Below, piece after piece: positions 23,786-31,606 of a stretch of DNA of 64,000 bases; position 1 is the stretch's first letter, and each line of letters begins with the position of its first letter. Both the position numbers and the translations under genes were made by a program. The stretch comes from an uncultured Oscillibacter sp. (GTDB lineage Bacteria > Bacillota > Clostridia > Oscillospirales > Oscillospiraceae). Location of the stretch: positions 1 through 64,000 of the forward strand of contig CAJUQM010000005.1 in NCBI GenBank assembly GCA_910588005.1, written 5' to 3'. A model generated the notes under the pieces. It ran no database searches. It had not been told where the DNA came from and worked only from the letters and a program-made list of their open reading frames with translations.

Positions 23786-24649
23786 ATGAATCTCTGCGAC
23801 TATAACACGATTCGCAGCCTGCTGGAACGGCATGGCTTTCACTTCACAAAGTCCATGGGACAGAACTTTCTTCTAGATCCTCAGATCCCGGCAGATATCG
23901 CGGCGGCCTCCGGCGCCGGCAGCACCTGCGGCGTACTGGAGATCGGACCGGGCATCGGTCCTCTGACGGCGGAGCTGGCAAAACGGGCCGGTAAGGTGGT
24001 CTCCATAGAGCTGGACAAAACCCTCCTGCCGGTGCTGGCGGAGACTATGGCCCCTTTTCCCAATGTGGAAATCATCCAAGGCGACGTGATGCGGCTGGAT
24101 CTGGGCGCCCTGGCGGCGGAGAAGTTCCAGGGGCTGACGCCCATCGTCTGCGCCAATCTGCCCTACAACATCACCTCCCCGGTCCTGCAAAAGCTGGTGG
24201 ACGCCCCCTGCTTCCAGTCTGTTACCGTGCTGATTCAAAAGGAGGTGGCCCAGCGGCTCTCCGCTCCCCAGGGTTCTCCGGAGGGCGGTGCGTTCTCCCT
24301 GTTTATGCAGTATTACATGGAGGTAGAGGAGCTTTTTGAAGTACCCCGGGATCAATTCCTCCCCGCTCCCAAGGTAGACTCCGCCGTGCTGCGCTGTGTC
24401 CGCCGGCAGTCGCCCGCCGTAAGTGTAGATGACGAAGACTTTTTTTTCAAGGTTCTGCGGGGCGCCTTTTTGCTGCGGCGCAAAACTCTGGTCAACAGCC
24501 TCTCCGCCGCTCTTTCGGGTTGGGACAAGGCCTCTATTCAATCCGCCATCGAACGCTGCGGGCTTCCGCCCGACGTGCGTGGAGAGCGCCTGACTCTTGC
24601 GGACTTTGCCTCGCTTGAAAAATGCCTTCGGGAAAAAACCTGCGTTTAA
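23786..24649 (+). CDS. rsmA: 16S rRNA (adenine1518-N6/adenine1519-N6)-dimethyltransferase
   Basis: A 287-residue KsgA/RsmA enzyme that dimethylates two adjacent adenines near the 3' end of 16S rRNA during 30S maturation. It has GQNFLLDP at residues 25-32, the SAM loop LEIGPGIGPLT (about 52-62), the acidic SIELDK and the catalytic ANLPYNITSP motif. The N-terminal NLCDYNTIRSLLERHGF and the C-terminal helical domain are complete. Its spacing to the YabE-like gene recalls the Bacillus yabE-rnmV-ksgA order. Confidence 0.96.
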   Translation: MNLCDYNTIRSLLERHGFHFTKSMGQNFLLDPQIPADIAAASGAGSTCGVLEIGPGIGPLTAELAKRAGKVVSIELDKTLLPVLAETMAPFPNVEIIQGDVMRLDLGALAAEKFQGLTPIVCANLPYNITSPVLQKLVDAPCFQSVTVLIQKEVAQRLSAPQGSPEGGAFSLFMQYYMEVEELFEVPRDQFLPAPKVDSAVLRCVRRQSPAVSVDDEDFFFKVLRGAFLLRRKTLVNSLSAALSGWDKASIQSAIERCGLPPDVRGERLTLADFASLEKCLREKTCV

Positions 24650-24661
24650 TCGTTTTCGCCC

Positions 24662-24690
24662 TTGCATTCTGGAAAAAACTGCGGTATGAT
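24662..24690 (+). promoter_or_regulatory. Promoter of pckA
   Basis: TTGCAT (24662-24667), 17 bp, TATGAT (24685-24690). Confidence 0.75.
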
Positions 24691-24747
24691 ATAGCCAAAT
24701 CAGCGCATTTTCCAGAACAGAAAACTATTTCATCAGGAGGAGTTTTT

Positions 24748-26436
24748 ATGTCCACGAGAGCTTATTATCCCAGAACTGAAATTGGTCCTGGAAAGGTGGG
24801 GTTTTCTAAGACCCGCTCCATTATCGAAGCACCGTTCTACGGCAACAATGTGGTAAAAATCAACTCCCTGCGGGAGGCCTATGACATGGCCAAGAACTCC
24901 CCCGGCACCGTGGTTACCGACATGCCTGTCTACCGGGGCGAGGAGTTCGGTCTGGAGCCGGACGCCAAGGTGCTGCTGTTTAATGACGGCTCCATCACCG
25001 GCCGCTATGCCCCCGCCCGCCGGATCACCGGCAAGCCCGGCGTAGACACCGCCGCTCTGGATAAGATCGTCATGGACGCCGTGTATGACACCCGCTGGAA
25101 GACGATGTACCATGCCGAGGTCTTCATCGGCCTGGACCCTGAGTTCATGGTGAAGGCCCACCTCCTCATTCCCGAGGGGGAGGAGAATCTGCTCTATAAC
25201 TGGATGCTGAACTTCCAGTACCAGTCCGATGAATATGTAAAGATGTACAAGAAGTCCCAGAGCGTGGGCGGCGGCAAGGAGGCGGATATCTATATCTTCT
25301 CCGACCCCCAGTGGACCGGCGCACCGGGTCAGGACGACGTATGCGACCCCAAGTGCCTGTGCTACTTCAACACCGAGACCAACTGCGCCGCGATCCTGGG
25401 CATGCGTTACTTCGGCGAGCACAAGAAGGGTACGCTGACTCTGGCCTGGGCCATTGCCAACCGCAACGGCTATGCCTCCTGCCACGGCGGCCAGAAGGAA
25501 TATACCCTGGCTGACGGCAGCAAATACGTGGCGGCGGTGTTCGGCCTCAGCGGCTCCGGCAAGTCCACCCTGACCCACGCCAAGCACGGCGGCAAGTACC
25601 CCGCCATCAAGGTGCTCCACGACGACGCCTTCATCATCAACTCCGACACCTGCGCCTCCATTGCCCTGGAGCCAACCTACTTCGACAAGACCGCCGACTA
25701 TCCCGTGGACTCCGAGGACAACAAGTACCTCCTCACCGCCCAGAACTGCTCCGCCACTCTGGACGAGGACGGCAAGATCGTCCTGGTCACCGAGGACGTG
25801 CGCAACGGCAACGGCCGGGCAATTAAGTCCAAGCTGTGGTCTCCCAACCGGGTCGACAAAATCGACTCCCCCGTCAACGCCATCTTCTGGATCATGAAGG
25901 ACCCCACCATCCCCCCCATTGTCAAGCTCAGCGGCGCCTCTCTGGCCTCCGTCATGGGCGCGACCCTGGCCACCAAGCGCTCCAGCGCCGAGCGGCTCAA
26001 GGCCGGTGTGGATCCCAACGCCCTGGTGGTGGAACCCTACGCCAACCCCTTCCGCACCTATCCCCTGGTGAACGACTATGAGAAGTTCAAGAAGCTGGTG
26101 GCGGAAAAGGACGTGGCCTGCTATATCATCAACACCGGCGACTTCATGGGCAAGAAGGTCCAGAAGGAGGACACCCTGGGCGTCCTGGAGGCCGTTGTGG
26201 AGGGCAAGGCCCAGTTCAAGAAGTGGGGTCCCTTCGAGGACATTGAGATCTTCGAATGGGAGGGCTTCGTACCTGATCTGGCCGACAAGGAGTATGTGGC
26301 CCAGCTGAAGGCCCGGATGCAGGACCGCCTGAACTATGTTACCAAGCTGGACACCGAGGAGGGCGGCTTCAACAAGCTGCCTGAGGACGCCGCCGCCGCC
26401 ATCAAAAAAGTGGTGGACGAGGCCAACAGCCTGTAA
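24748..26436 (+). CDS. pckA: Phosphoenolpyruvate carboxykinase (ATP)
   Basis: A 562-residue ATP-type PEPCK linking PEP and oxaloacetate; in fermenting gut anaerobes it often runs in the carboxylating, ATP-forming direction. Kinase-1 loop is GLSGSGKST (from Gly266), followed by HDDAFII (metal site). Codon choice is strongly biased to C-ending codons (AAG, CTG, ATC, GAC), more than in its neighbours, a mark of high expression. The ATG at 24748 follows AGGAGGAG. It has its own promoter and terminator. The antisense strand carries a long open frame, which is a by-product of that codon bias. Confidence 0.95.
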   Translation: MSTRAYYPRTEIGPGKVGFSKTRSIIEAPFYGNNVVKINSLREAYDMAKNSPGTVVTDMPVYRGEEFGLEPDAKVLLFNDGSITGRYAPARRITGKPGVDTAALDKIVMDAVYDTRWKTMYHAEVFIGLDPEFMVKAHLLIPEGEENLLYNWMLNFQYQSDEYVKMYKKSQSVGGGKEADIYIFSDPQWTGAPGQDDVCDPKCLCYFNTETNCAAILGMRYFGEHKKGTLTLAWAIANRNGYASCHGGQKEYTLADGSKYVAAVFGLSGSGKSTLTHAKHGGKYPAIKVLHDDAFIINSDTCASIALEPTYFDKTADYPVDSEDNKYLLTAQNCSATLDEDGKIVLVTEDVRNGNGRAIKSKLWSPNRVDKIDSPVNAIFWIMKDPTIPPIVKLSGASLASVMGATLATKRSSAERLKAGVDPNALVVEPYANPFRTYPLVNDYEKFKKLVAEKDVACYIINTGDFMGKKVQKEDTLGVLEAVVEGKAQFKKWGPFEDIEIFEWEGFVPDLADKEYVAQLKARMQDRLNYVTKLDTEEGGFNKLPEDAAAAIKKVVDEANSL

Positions 26437-26468
26437 GACGTTCCGTCCGGCAAAATACCGCAAGCAGC

Positions 26469-26504
26469 GAGCGCCGTTCCCCTGAGGGGAACGGCGCTTG
26501 TTCT
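26469..26504 (+). terminator. Terminator of pckA
   Basis: AGCGCCGTTCCCC pairs with GGGGAACGGCGCT, three-base loop, then TGTTCTT. Confidence 0.75.
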
Positions 26505-26608
26505 TCGCGAATATCATTGCAAATGAAACACACCGGGCGCCGCCAAAACCACAGGGGCTTTGCCCCCGCGGCCCCACCACCCTTTGAAAAGGGCGGCCCA
26601 AGACTTTA

Positions 26609-26770
26609 GGCCTTGTTTGAAAAATGACAAAACGCCGTCTCTGGGCATCTTTATCTCACCAGGACTTCGTTGATTTTCCTTGAAATCCGTCAGAATTCCT
26701 GCGGAAAATCGCCTTGCCTGACAAAAAAATCTGTCTCAATCCGGCATTCCGCCAATTTTCAAACAAGCCC
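26609..26770 (-). mobile_element. Miniature inverted-repeat element, copy 3
   Basis: 162 bp in the opposite orientation to copies 1 and 2, flanked by TA at 26607-26608 and 26771-26772. Ends are GGCCTTGTTTGAAAA and TTTTCAAACAAGCCC; the second end has one TIR mismatch. The internal stem GATTTTCC (26672-26679) with GGAAAATC (26703-26710) is conserved. Confidence 0.9.
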
Positions 26771-26773
26771 TAA

Positions 26774-28507
26774 TCAGTGGTTGACCTCCCCGTCCGGATA
26801 GGGGCCGATGAGGCCTGTCAGAACCGGACCCCAGTCCGAATCCCGGAGCCACCCCACAAAGAGATCCCCGTTTTCCAAATACAGCTTCCGCTCCTCCGGG
26901 CAGTCCCCCTCGGTCTCCACAGCCGCCTCGCCGGCGTGGAAGATGTGCAAACGCTCATAGTACCAGCCCAGCACAGTCTCCGGCGGGACCCACGCCTCCG
27001 GGAGGACCGCCTCCGCCAGGGACAGGGGCGACCAGCCGTTGTCCAGCTCCCGCCATGCAATACGGAACTGGGGAATCCCCCGGCCGCCGCATTCTTCGCC
27101 GAAATCTGCGGCAAAGAAGCTCCGCTGGTTAAACCCGTCCGGCAGCAGGGAAAACAGCACGCCATACTCGTTGGCGGCGCAGTAACAGAAGTCCACCTTC
27201 AATCCCGTCAGGCTGTACAGCTCCTGAAGGGCCAGATACGCCTGCTGGCGGTGGGTGATGCGAACCTTTCCGCTGTACAGCACATCGTCTGGGTCCAGAC
27301 CGTCGGACAGGCCGTCAGGGTCATCCGTGATAAACTCGACCCGGGTCCCAGCCGCGTCCGGGTAGTCCAGGACGGTGAAGTCTGTCAGCGGTACCCGTTC
27401 CAGCCCGCAGTCCCGCAGCACATAGCGGGCCAGCACCGCGCTGTGGGAATCCGCCACCACAAAGCCGCCTTTCTCCGGGGCGAAGGAGAGTCCCACATTG
27501 GCAAAGCCGTCATTATAAGGGTCCAGCGTGTAGACCGTGGCCCCCTCCCGGCCCTCCTCCGTGTCTGTAATCTCCGCGTAAAAAGGAAGATCGTCCAAAG
27601 AGATGATCTCCATCTCACCGTCCTCGTCCACGTCCGCCTCCAAGGCGTTATTGCCTACGGTCAGCAGACAGGCCGTGCCGTCGGGCCGCTGTGAAAAATA
27701 GAAGTTCAGCACCCCGGCGGAGGCCCCCACGGTGACAGAGAGCTTCCAGCCGTCGTACCCCAGGACATTGTAAAATTCCTCCGCGGAGAATGTGTCCAGA
27801 TAGACGTTCTCCTCCACAAGGCGCGTCAGAACGCTCCACTCCAGCGGGCCGTCTCCGGCCTCCGGGGCATAGAGCAGATAAAGATTATAAAAGGTGACCA
27901 TAGCGCCAGACTCCCCTTTTTCGTGGCGGGGGTCGGTCTTCACCACCTGGAGCCAGCCGCCGCCCTTCAGCTTGCCCTGCCAAAGGCTCTCATCCTCCAG
28001 CCGCAGCGGGTCGTCCAAAAAGGGCACGCAGGCGCGGTCGTACTCCCCCAGAGTCCAGTCTCCGAAGTCGAAGTCCCGGCGGCTTTTCAGCGGCAGCGTC
28101 TCCGGAAATGCCGTCCCCGGCGGACCGGCAGCCTCTACCGGGATGGAGACTTCCCCCTGGACGCTCTCCGCGGGCACACGGATGTTCACATACGCCAGCC
28201 AGCCCGCAATCAGAATTCCCCCCAGCGCCAGGCACAGCGCCGCCAGCACCGCCACGGCGATTTTCCAGGGCCGGGCGGAATTTCTGGGGCGGCTGGCCGC
28301 CGCCTGCTCCGCGTCAATGGCGGCCCAGGTTCCCTCCGGAATTTCCAGCACCTCCGACAGCCGCGCCAGCTTCCCCCGGGCGGGGCGGGAGAGGTCCATC
28401 TCCCACTTGCTCACCGCCTGACGGCTGACATCCAGCGATTCCGCCAGCTGCTCCTGGGTCAGTTCCTTTTCCTCTCTCCCCTGTTTGATCCGCTCTCCAT
28501 AAGTCAT
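26774..28507 (-). CDS. Membrane-anchored XRE-type regulator with large extracytoplasmic domain
   Basis: A 577-residue protein. Residues 4-60 form an XRE-type helix-turn-helix (ERIKQGREEKELTQEQLAESLDVSRQAVSKWE), 82-107 a single membrane helix (IAVAVLAALCLALGGILIAGW), and the remaining 470 residues lie outside the membrane. The outer part has no family I recognise; it holds acidic loops such as VDEDGEMEI and TLDPYNDG that could bind calcium. The architecture suggests a one-component sensor passing an external signal to DNA. The ATG at 28507 follows GGAGG by 8 bases. Its end abuts the miniature element at 26609-26770. Confidence 0.8.
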   Translation of the reverse strand: MTYGERIKQGREEKELTQEQLAESLDVSRQAVSKWEMDLSRPARGKLARLSEVLEIPEGTWAAIDAEQAAASRPRNSARPWKIAVAVLAALCLALGGILIAGWLAYVNIRVPAESVQGEVSIPVEAAGPPGTAFPETLPLKSRRDFDFGDWTLGEYDRACVPFLDDPLRLEDESLWQGKLKGGGWLQVVKTDPRHEKGESGAMVTFYNLYLLYAPEAGDGPLEWSVLTRLVEENVYLDTFSAEEFYNVLGYDGWKLSVTVGASAGVLNFYFSQRPDGTACLLTVGNNALEADVDEDGEMEIISLDDLPFYAEITDTEEGREGATVYTLDPYNDGFANVGLSFAPEKGGFVVADSHSAVLARYVLRDCGLERVPLTDFTVLDYPDAAGTRVEFITDDPDGLSDGLDPDDVLYSGKVRITHRQQAYLALQELYSLTGLKVDFCYCAANEYGVLFSLLPDGFNQRSFFAADFGEECGGRGIPQFRIAWRELDNGWSPLSLAEAVLPEAWVPPETVLGWYYERLHIFHAGEAAVETEGDCPEERKLYLENGDLFVGWLRDSDWGPVLTGLIGPYPDGEVNH

Positions 28508-28615
28508 GGGCCGTTCCTCCATTCCTGTTCTGCGCTCAGAATACCCCGAAAACAGGCCTGAAATCAACCAACCGGGCGCAACTTTTGGCGGTTGCGCCCG
28601 GTTTTCCGGCAAATT

Positions 28616-29056
28616 TTACTCCCTGTCCGGGTACTTTTCACACAGGCTGTCCAGCTCGGCGATGAGTTCCTTCATCTCCGCCTTGGTCATCACGGCCTCC
28701 ACCTCGGCGGTGTCGTCGCCGTCCATGGTGTTGGGCAGGTAAAAGGACACATCCACCCGGAAGTCCTCCCCCTCCGCCTGGGCCGCCACCTCAAAGTAGG
28801 GGTCCACAAAGTCGCTGGCGTAGCTGTCCTTGACGCCGGCGTTCAGTACCTTTAATCCCGCGGCCAGCTCCCGCAGCTCATAGGTCAAAAGGCAGCTGTT
28901 GGAGTCCTTGACAATGGACCCCTCCTCGTTGATCCAGGTACAGCGCAACACCAACCAGTTGCGGTCGTCGCTGTCCGGGTCGCCGCCGCCGGCCGGGAAC
29001 TCATAGTTGACAATATGCAGCTCCAGACTGGCATCCTCATTTTTGAAAAGCATCAT
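28616..29056 (-). CDS. WapI-like immunity-type protein
   Basis: A 146-residue soluble acidic protein. The pattern LELHIVNYEFP...DRNWLVLRCTW...NSCLLTYELRELAAGL fits the WapI-like group of polymorphic-toxin immunity proteins and their solitary relatives. No toxin gene is adjacent, so it may be an orphan immunity protein or serve another role. Two consecutive ATGs (29056 and 29053) follow AAAGGGG; either may be used. It lies 15 bp after the aldo/keto reductase gene on the same strand, so they are probably cotranscribed. Confidence 0.65.
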   Translation of the reverse strand: MMLFKNEDASLELHIVNYEFPAGGGDPDSDDRNWLVLRCTWINEEGSIVKDSNSCLLTYELRELAAGLKVLNAGVKDSYASDFVDPYFEVAAQAEGEDFRVDVSFYLPNTMDGDDTAEVEAVMTKAEMKELIAELDSLCEKYPDRE

Positions 29057-29071
29057 ATTCCCCTTTCATCA

Positions 29072-30097
29072 TCAATCATTGTGATGGGCAGCGTAAAACG
29101 CGTCGTAGTCCTCCAGCATGATCCTCAGCAGCTCCGGGGTATCCAGACCATAGGGACAGCGGCTCTTGCAGGCGCCGCAGTGGATACATTCCTCAATCTT
29201 ATGCATCTTGGCGTACCACTCATCGCTGAGGTAGGGACGGTAGGGAGCGCGGCGCAGAAGGGCCGACATCCGGGCCGCCTGGGGAATGTCGATTCCGGCG
29301 GCGCAGGGCAGACAGTAGCCGCAGCTGCGGCAGAAATTTCCCGCCAGCTCCTTTCGGTCCCGGTCGATGACGGCCTGGAGTTCCGGGGTCATCTCCGGAT
29401 TTCGTTCCGTCAGCTCCAGCCACTGGTTCAGCTCCTCTTCCCGCTGGATTCCCCAGATGGGCACCACGTTGTCAAACTGCCGCATGAAGCAGTAGCACGC
29501 CTCCGCGTTGTTCAGCAATCCCCCGGAGAGTCCTTTCATGGCAATGTAACCCATGTCGGCAGCCTTGCACTGGGCCACTAAGCCCAGTTCCTTCTCCGTG
29601 GTCAAATAGCAGAAGGGAAATTGCAGGGTTTCAAAGTTCCCGGAGGAAATGGCCTCCTGCGCCACGCCCAGCCGATGGTTGGTAATGCCAATGTGGCGGA
29701 TGTATCCCTTTTTCTGCATCTCCAGCGCCGCAGCAAAAGCCCCGTCAGGGTCGCCGATGTCCGGGAGCTTCGCCGGATTGTGGAACTGGAAGAGATCGAT
29801 GTAGTCTGTCCGCAGGCTGCGGAGGCTCTGCTCCATGTGGGCCAGAGCCGTCTTCCTATCCGTAGCGGCGCTCTTGGTGGAGATCACCACATTAGCCCGC
29901 ACGTCATGGAGAGCCTCTCCCAGTTTTTCCTCACTGTCGGTGTACATATTGGCGGTGTCGAAATAGTTGATACCGCTCTCATAGGCTCTGCGAACCAGTT
30001 TCACAGCGCCGGCCTTGGAGATGCGCTGAATCGGCAGTGCGCCAAAGGCCGTTTTGGTGACGTACAGCTCCGTGCGGCCCAGCCGGATCTTTTCCAT
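29072..30097 (-). CDS. Aldo/keto reductase with C-terminal 4Fe-4S domain
   Basis: A 341-residue fusion. Residues 1-240 form an aldo/keto reductase barrel with the catalytic set visible: Asp and Tyr in FDTANMYTDSEEKLG, Lys in ISTKSA and His in FQFHNP. The C-terminal 90 residues are a ferredoxin-like domain with CRSCGYCLPCAAG and CIHCGACKSRCPYG. This fusion is common in anaerobes and probably couples NAD(P)H to Fe-S electron carriers; the substrate is unknown. It is transcribed away from the ModE-like regulator, with overlapping promoters. Confidence 0.9.
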   Translation of the reverse strand: MEKIRLGRTELYVTKTAFGALPIQRISKAGAVKLVRRAYESGINYFDTANMYTDSEEKLGEALHDVRANVVISTKSAATDRKTALAHMEQSLRSLRTDYIDLFQFHNPAKLPDIGDPDGAFAAALEMQKKGYIRHIGITNHRLGVAQEAISSGNFETLQFPFCYLTTEKELGLVAQCKAADMGYIAMKGLSGGLLNNAEACYCFMRQFDNVVPIWGIQREEELNQWLELTERNPEMTPELQAVIDRDRKELAGNFCRSCGYCLPCAAGIDIPQAARMSALLRRAPYRPYLSDEWYAKMHKIEECIHCGACKSRCPYGLDTPELLRIMLEDYDAFYAAHHND

Positions 30098-30149
30098 ATC
30101 TCTCCTCCTGCTCTATCTCCGTATTAAGCGGAGATTATATTTGAAAAAT

Positions 30150-30177
30150 ATTCTATCACACTTTGCCGGGTTTGCAA
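30150..30177 (-). promoter_or_regulatory. Promoter of the aldo/keto reductase unit
   Basis: On the minus strand TTGCAA (30172-30177), 16 bp, TAGAAT (30150-30155). The palindromic -35 box is the same six bases used by the divergent promoter. Confidence 0.7.
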
Positions 30178-30199
30178 ACCGTGAGAAATATGTTATCAT
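30172..30199 (+). promoter_or_regulatory. Promoter of the ModE-like regulator gene
   Basis: TTGCAA (30172-30177), 16 bp, TATCAT (30194-30199). It shares its -35 box with the opposite promoter. Confidence 0.7.
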
Positions 30200-30240
30200 A
30201 AAAAACAATAAAAATTTTACGGACAAGCGAGGAACTCTCT

Positions 30241-30630
30241 ATGGACAAGGAGCTGCATCTGAAGCTGACTATCCGGCTCTATACCGACGACAACCGCCGC
30301 TGCTTCGGCCCCGGCATCGCCACGCTGTTGGAGCGGGTACGGGAGCACCGCTCCCTGCGAGCCGCCGCCGCATCTATGGAGATGGCCTATTCAAAGGCCT
30401 GGCGTATTATCCGCACTGCCGAGGAGGTTTTCGGCTGTAAAATGCTGGATTCCACCACCGGCGGCAGGCATGGCGGCGGCGCATCGCTGACTCCTGAGGC
30501 GGAGCAGCTGCTGACGGCATACCGGCGCTATCAAAGCGGTGTGGAGAAATACGCTCAGGGAGCGTTTGAGGAGACCTTCGGATCTTACCGCCGTGCGAAG
30601 CAAAAAAAGCAGGGCGGAGAAGCGGTCTGA
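30241..30630 (+). CDS. ModE-like winged-helix regulator (DNA-binding domain only)
   Basis: A 129-residue LysR/ModE-type DNA-binding protein. The winged helix-turn-helix is CFGPGIATLLERVREHRSL then AAASMEMAYSKAWRIIRTAE, and the ModE wing TTGGRHGGGASLTPEAEQLL is clear. The molybdate-binding Mop domains of full-length ModE are absent, as in many Clostridia. It probably tunes molybdenum enzyme or transport genes; the hydroxylase island starts 1 kb downstream, and the divergent aldo/keto reductase is another likely target. Confidence 0.85.
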   Translation: MDKELHLKLTIRLYTDDNRRCFGPGIATLLERVREHRSLRAAAASMEMAYSKAWRIIRTAEEVFGCKMLDSTTGGRHGGGASLTPEAEQLLTAYRRYQSGVEKYAQGAFEETFGSYRRAKQKKQGGEAV

Positions 30631-30834
30631 TTCCTTCCACAGGACCATGTGGAACACAGGGGCTGCACAGAAAAACAGGCGTACCGTCCGCCGGCGGAGC
30701 TTCCAAGAAGACCCCAGGCAGTCCCCCGGCCTTTTTCCCTGCGGCTCGCAAACCGCCGTTCCAAGACCGGAAGAGATCTTCCAGCGTCCTAAAACAAGTA
30801 TACTGAGAAAAACAACCGCAAGGGGGAAAACTCC

Positions 30835-31467
30835 ATGAAACGCTGCTTCATCTTTGCCGCCGGCACTTTTTACGGACTACGAAAACGGCCGGAGAGCACA
30901 GGGGATTTTATCATCGCGGCCGACGCCGGCTACCGGATCTGCCAGGCGCAGAGGATCGTACCCAACCTCCTGCTGGGGGACTTCGATTCCATGACTCCCC
31001 CAGCGGACTTTCCCCGCCTCCGCCGCCTGCCGGTGGAAAAGGACGACACCGACACGCTTGCCGCCCTCCGCATAGGTCTGGAACAGGGCTGTATGGAGTT
31101 CCATGTCTATGGCGGTACCGGCGGCAAGCGCTTGGACCACACCCTGGCCAACCTCCAATCCCTGCTGTTTCTCCGCCGCCATGGGGCCAGGGGATACCTG
31201 TACGATGACGATTTTCTCTGGACTGTTATTGAAGATGAAACGCTGGAGGTCTCCAGACAGGTGGAGTGGGGTCTGCTCTCCGCCTTCTGCCTGGGGGACC
31301 GCGCAGAGGGCGTGGATGAGTCCGGCGTTCAATACCCCTTGAAAAACGCCTGTTTAATGCCGGACTTCCCCCTGGGTGTCAGCAATCATATCATAGAGTC
31401 CGCGGCCCGGATCTCTGTCCAAAAGGGCGTTTTAGCGGTGGGATGGGAGCTGCCGCCGATTCCCTAA
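30835..31467 (+). CDS. thiN: Thiamine diphosphokinase
   Basis: A 210-residue enzyme transferring pyrophosphate from ATP to thiamine. Conserved blocks are IIAADAGYRIC, LLGDFDSM, PVEKDDTDTLAALR and GGTGGKRLDHTLANL, followed by the beta-rich C-terminal thiamine-binding domain. AAGGGGG precedes the ATG. It stands between the ModE-like gene and the hydroxylase island on the same strand but ends 140 bp before it and is probably a separate unit. Confidence 0.93.
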   Translation: MKRCFIFAAGTFYGLRKRPESTGDFIIAADAGYRICQAQRIVPNLLLGDFDSMTPPADFPRLRRLPVEKDDTDTLAALRIGLEQGCMEFHVYGGTGGKRLDHTLANLQSLLFLRRHGARGYLYDDDFLWTVIEDETLEVSRQVEWGLLSAFCLGDRAEGVDESGVQYPLKNACLMPDFPLGVSNHIIESAARISVQKGVLAVGWELPPIP

Positions 31468-31497
31468 AAATAGAATAACGAATTGACAAAAGTGTAG

Positions 31498-31526
31498 TTG
31501 CGTATCTCCTGTATTTCAGGTATAAT
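31498..31526 (+). promoter_or_regulatory. Promoter of the fused molybdenum hydroxylase gene
   Basis: TTGCGT (31498-31503), 17 bp, TATAAT (31521-31526). A second TTGACA at 31483-31488 lacks a good -10 partner. Confidence 0.65.
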
Positions 31527-31532
31527 GAACAA

Positions 31533-31552
31533 CAGAAAGGTTGACCTTTCTG
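31533..31552. promoter_or_regulatory. Palindromic operator or leader hairpin
   Basis: CAGAAAGGT and ACCTTTCTG form a perfect 9-bp inverted repeat around TG, 7 bp after the -10 box, at or just past the expected transcription start. The position suits a repressor operator; the regulator is unknown. Confidence 0.5.
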
Positions 31553-31606
31553 AAAATTACATATGACCGTGGGACCGACAGCGGGCACGGAAGCAAGGAG
31601 TCTTTT

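Larger units (their letters stand above)
26437..26773. other. Gene-free stretch after pckA
   Basis: It holds the pckA terminator, a GC-rich low-complexity run near 26540-26600 (GGGGCTTTGCCCC hairpin) and miniature element copy 3. The element ends directly at the stop codon of the next, convergent gene. Confidence 0.75.

Noticed and set aside
24733..26601. A 622-codon open frame on the minus strand across pckA
   Set aside because: It mirrors the strongly C-ending codon bias of pckA and has low-complexity Gly/Val/Leu composition with no family features or ribosome site; pckA is certain.
26535..26605. GC-rich segment with a GGGGCTTTGCCCC hairpin after pckA
   Set aside because: It looks like a dispersed low-complexity repeat, but no second copy was found in the window, so it is not called as an element.
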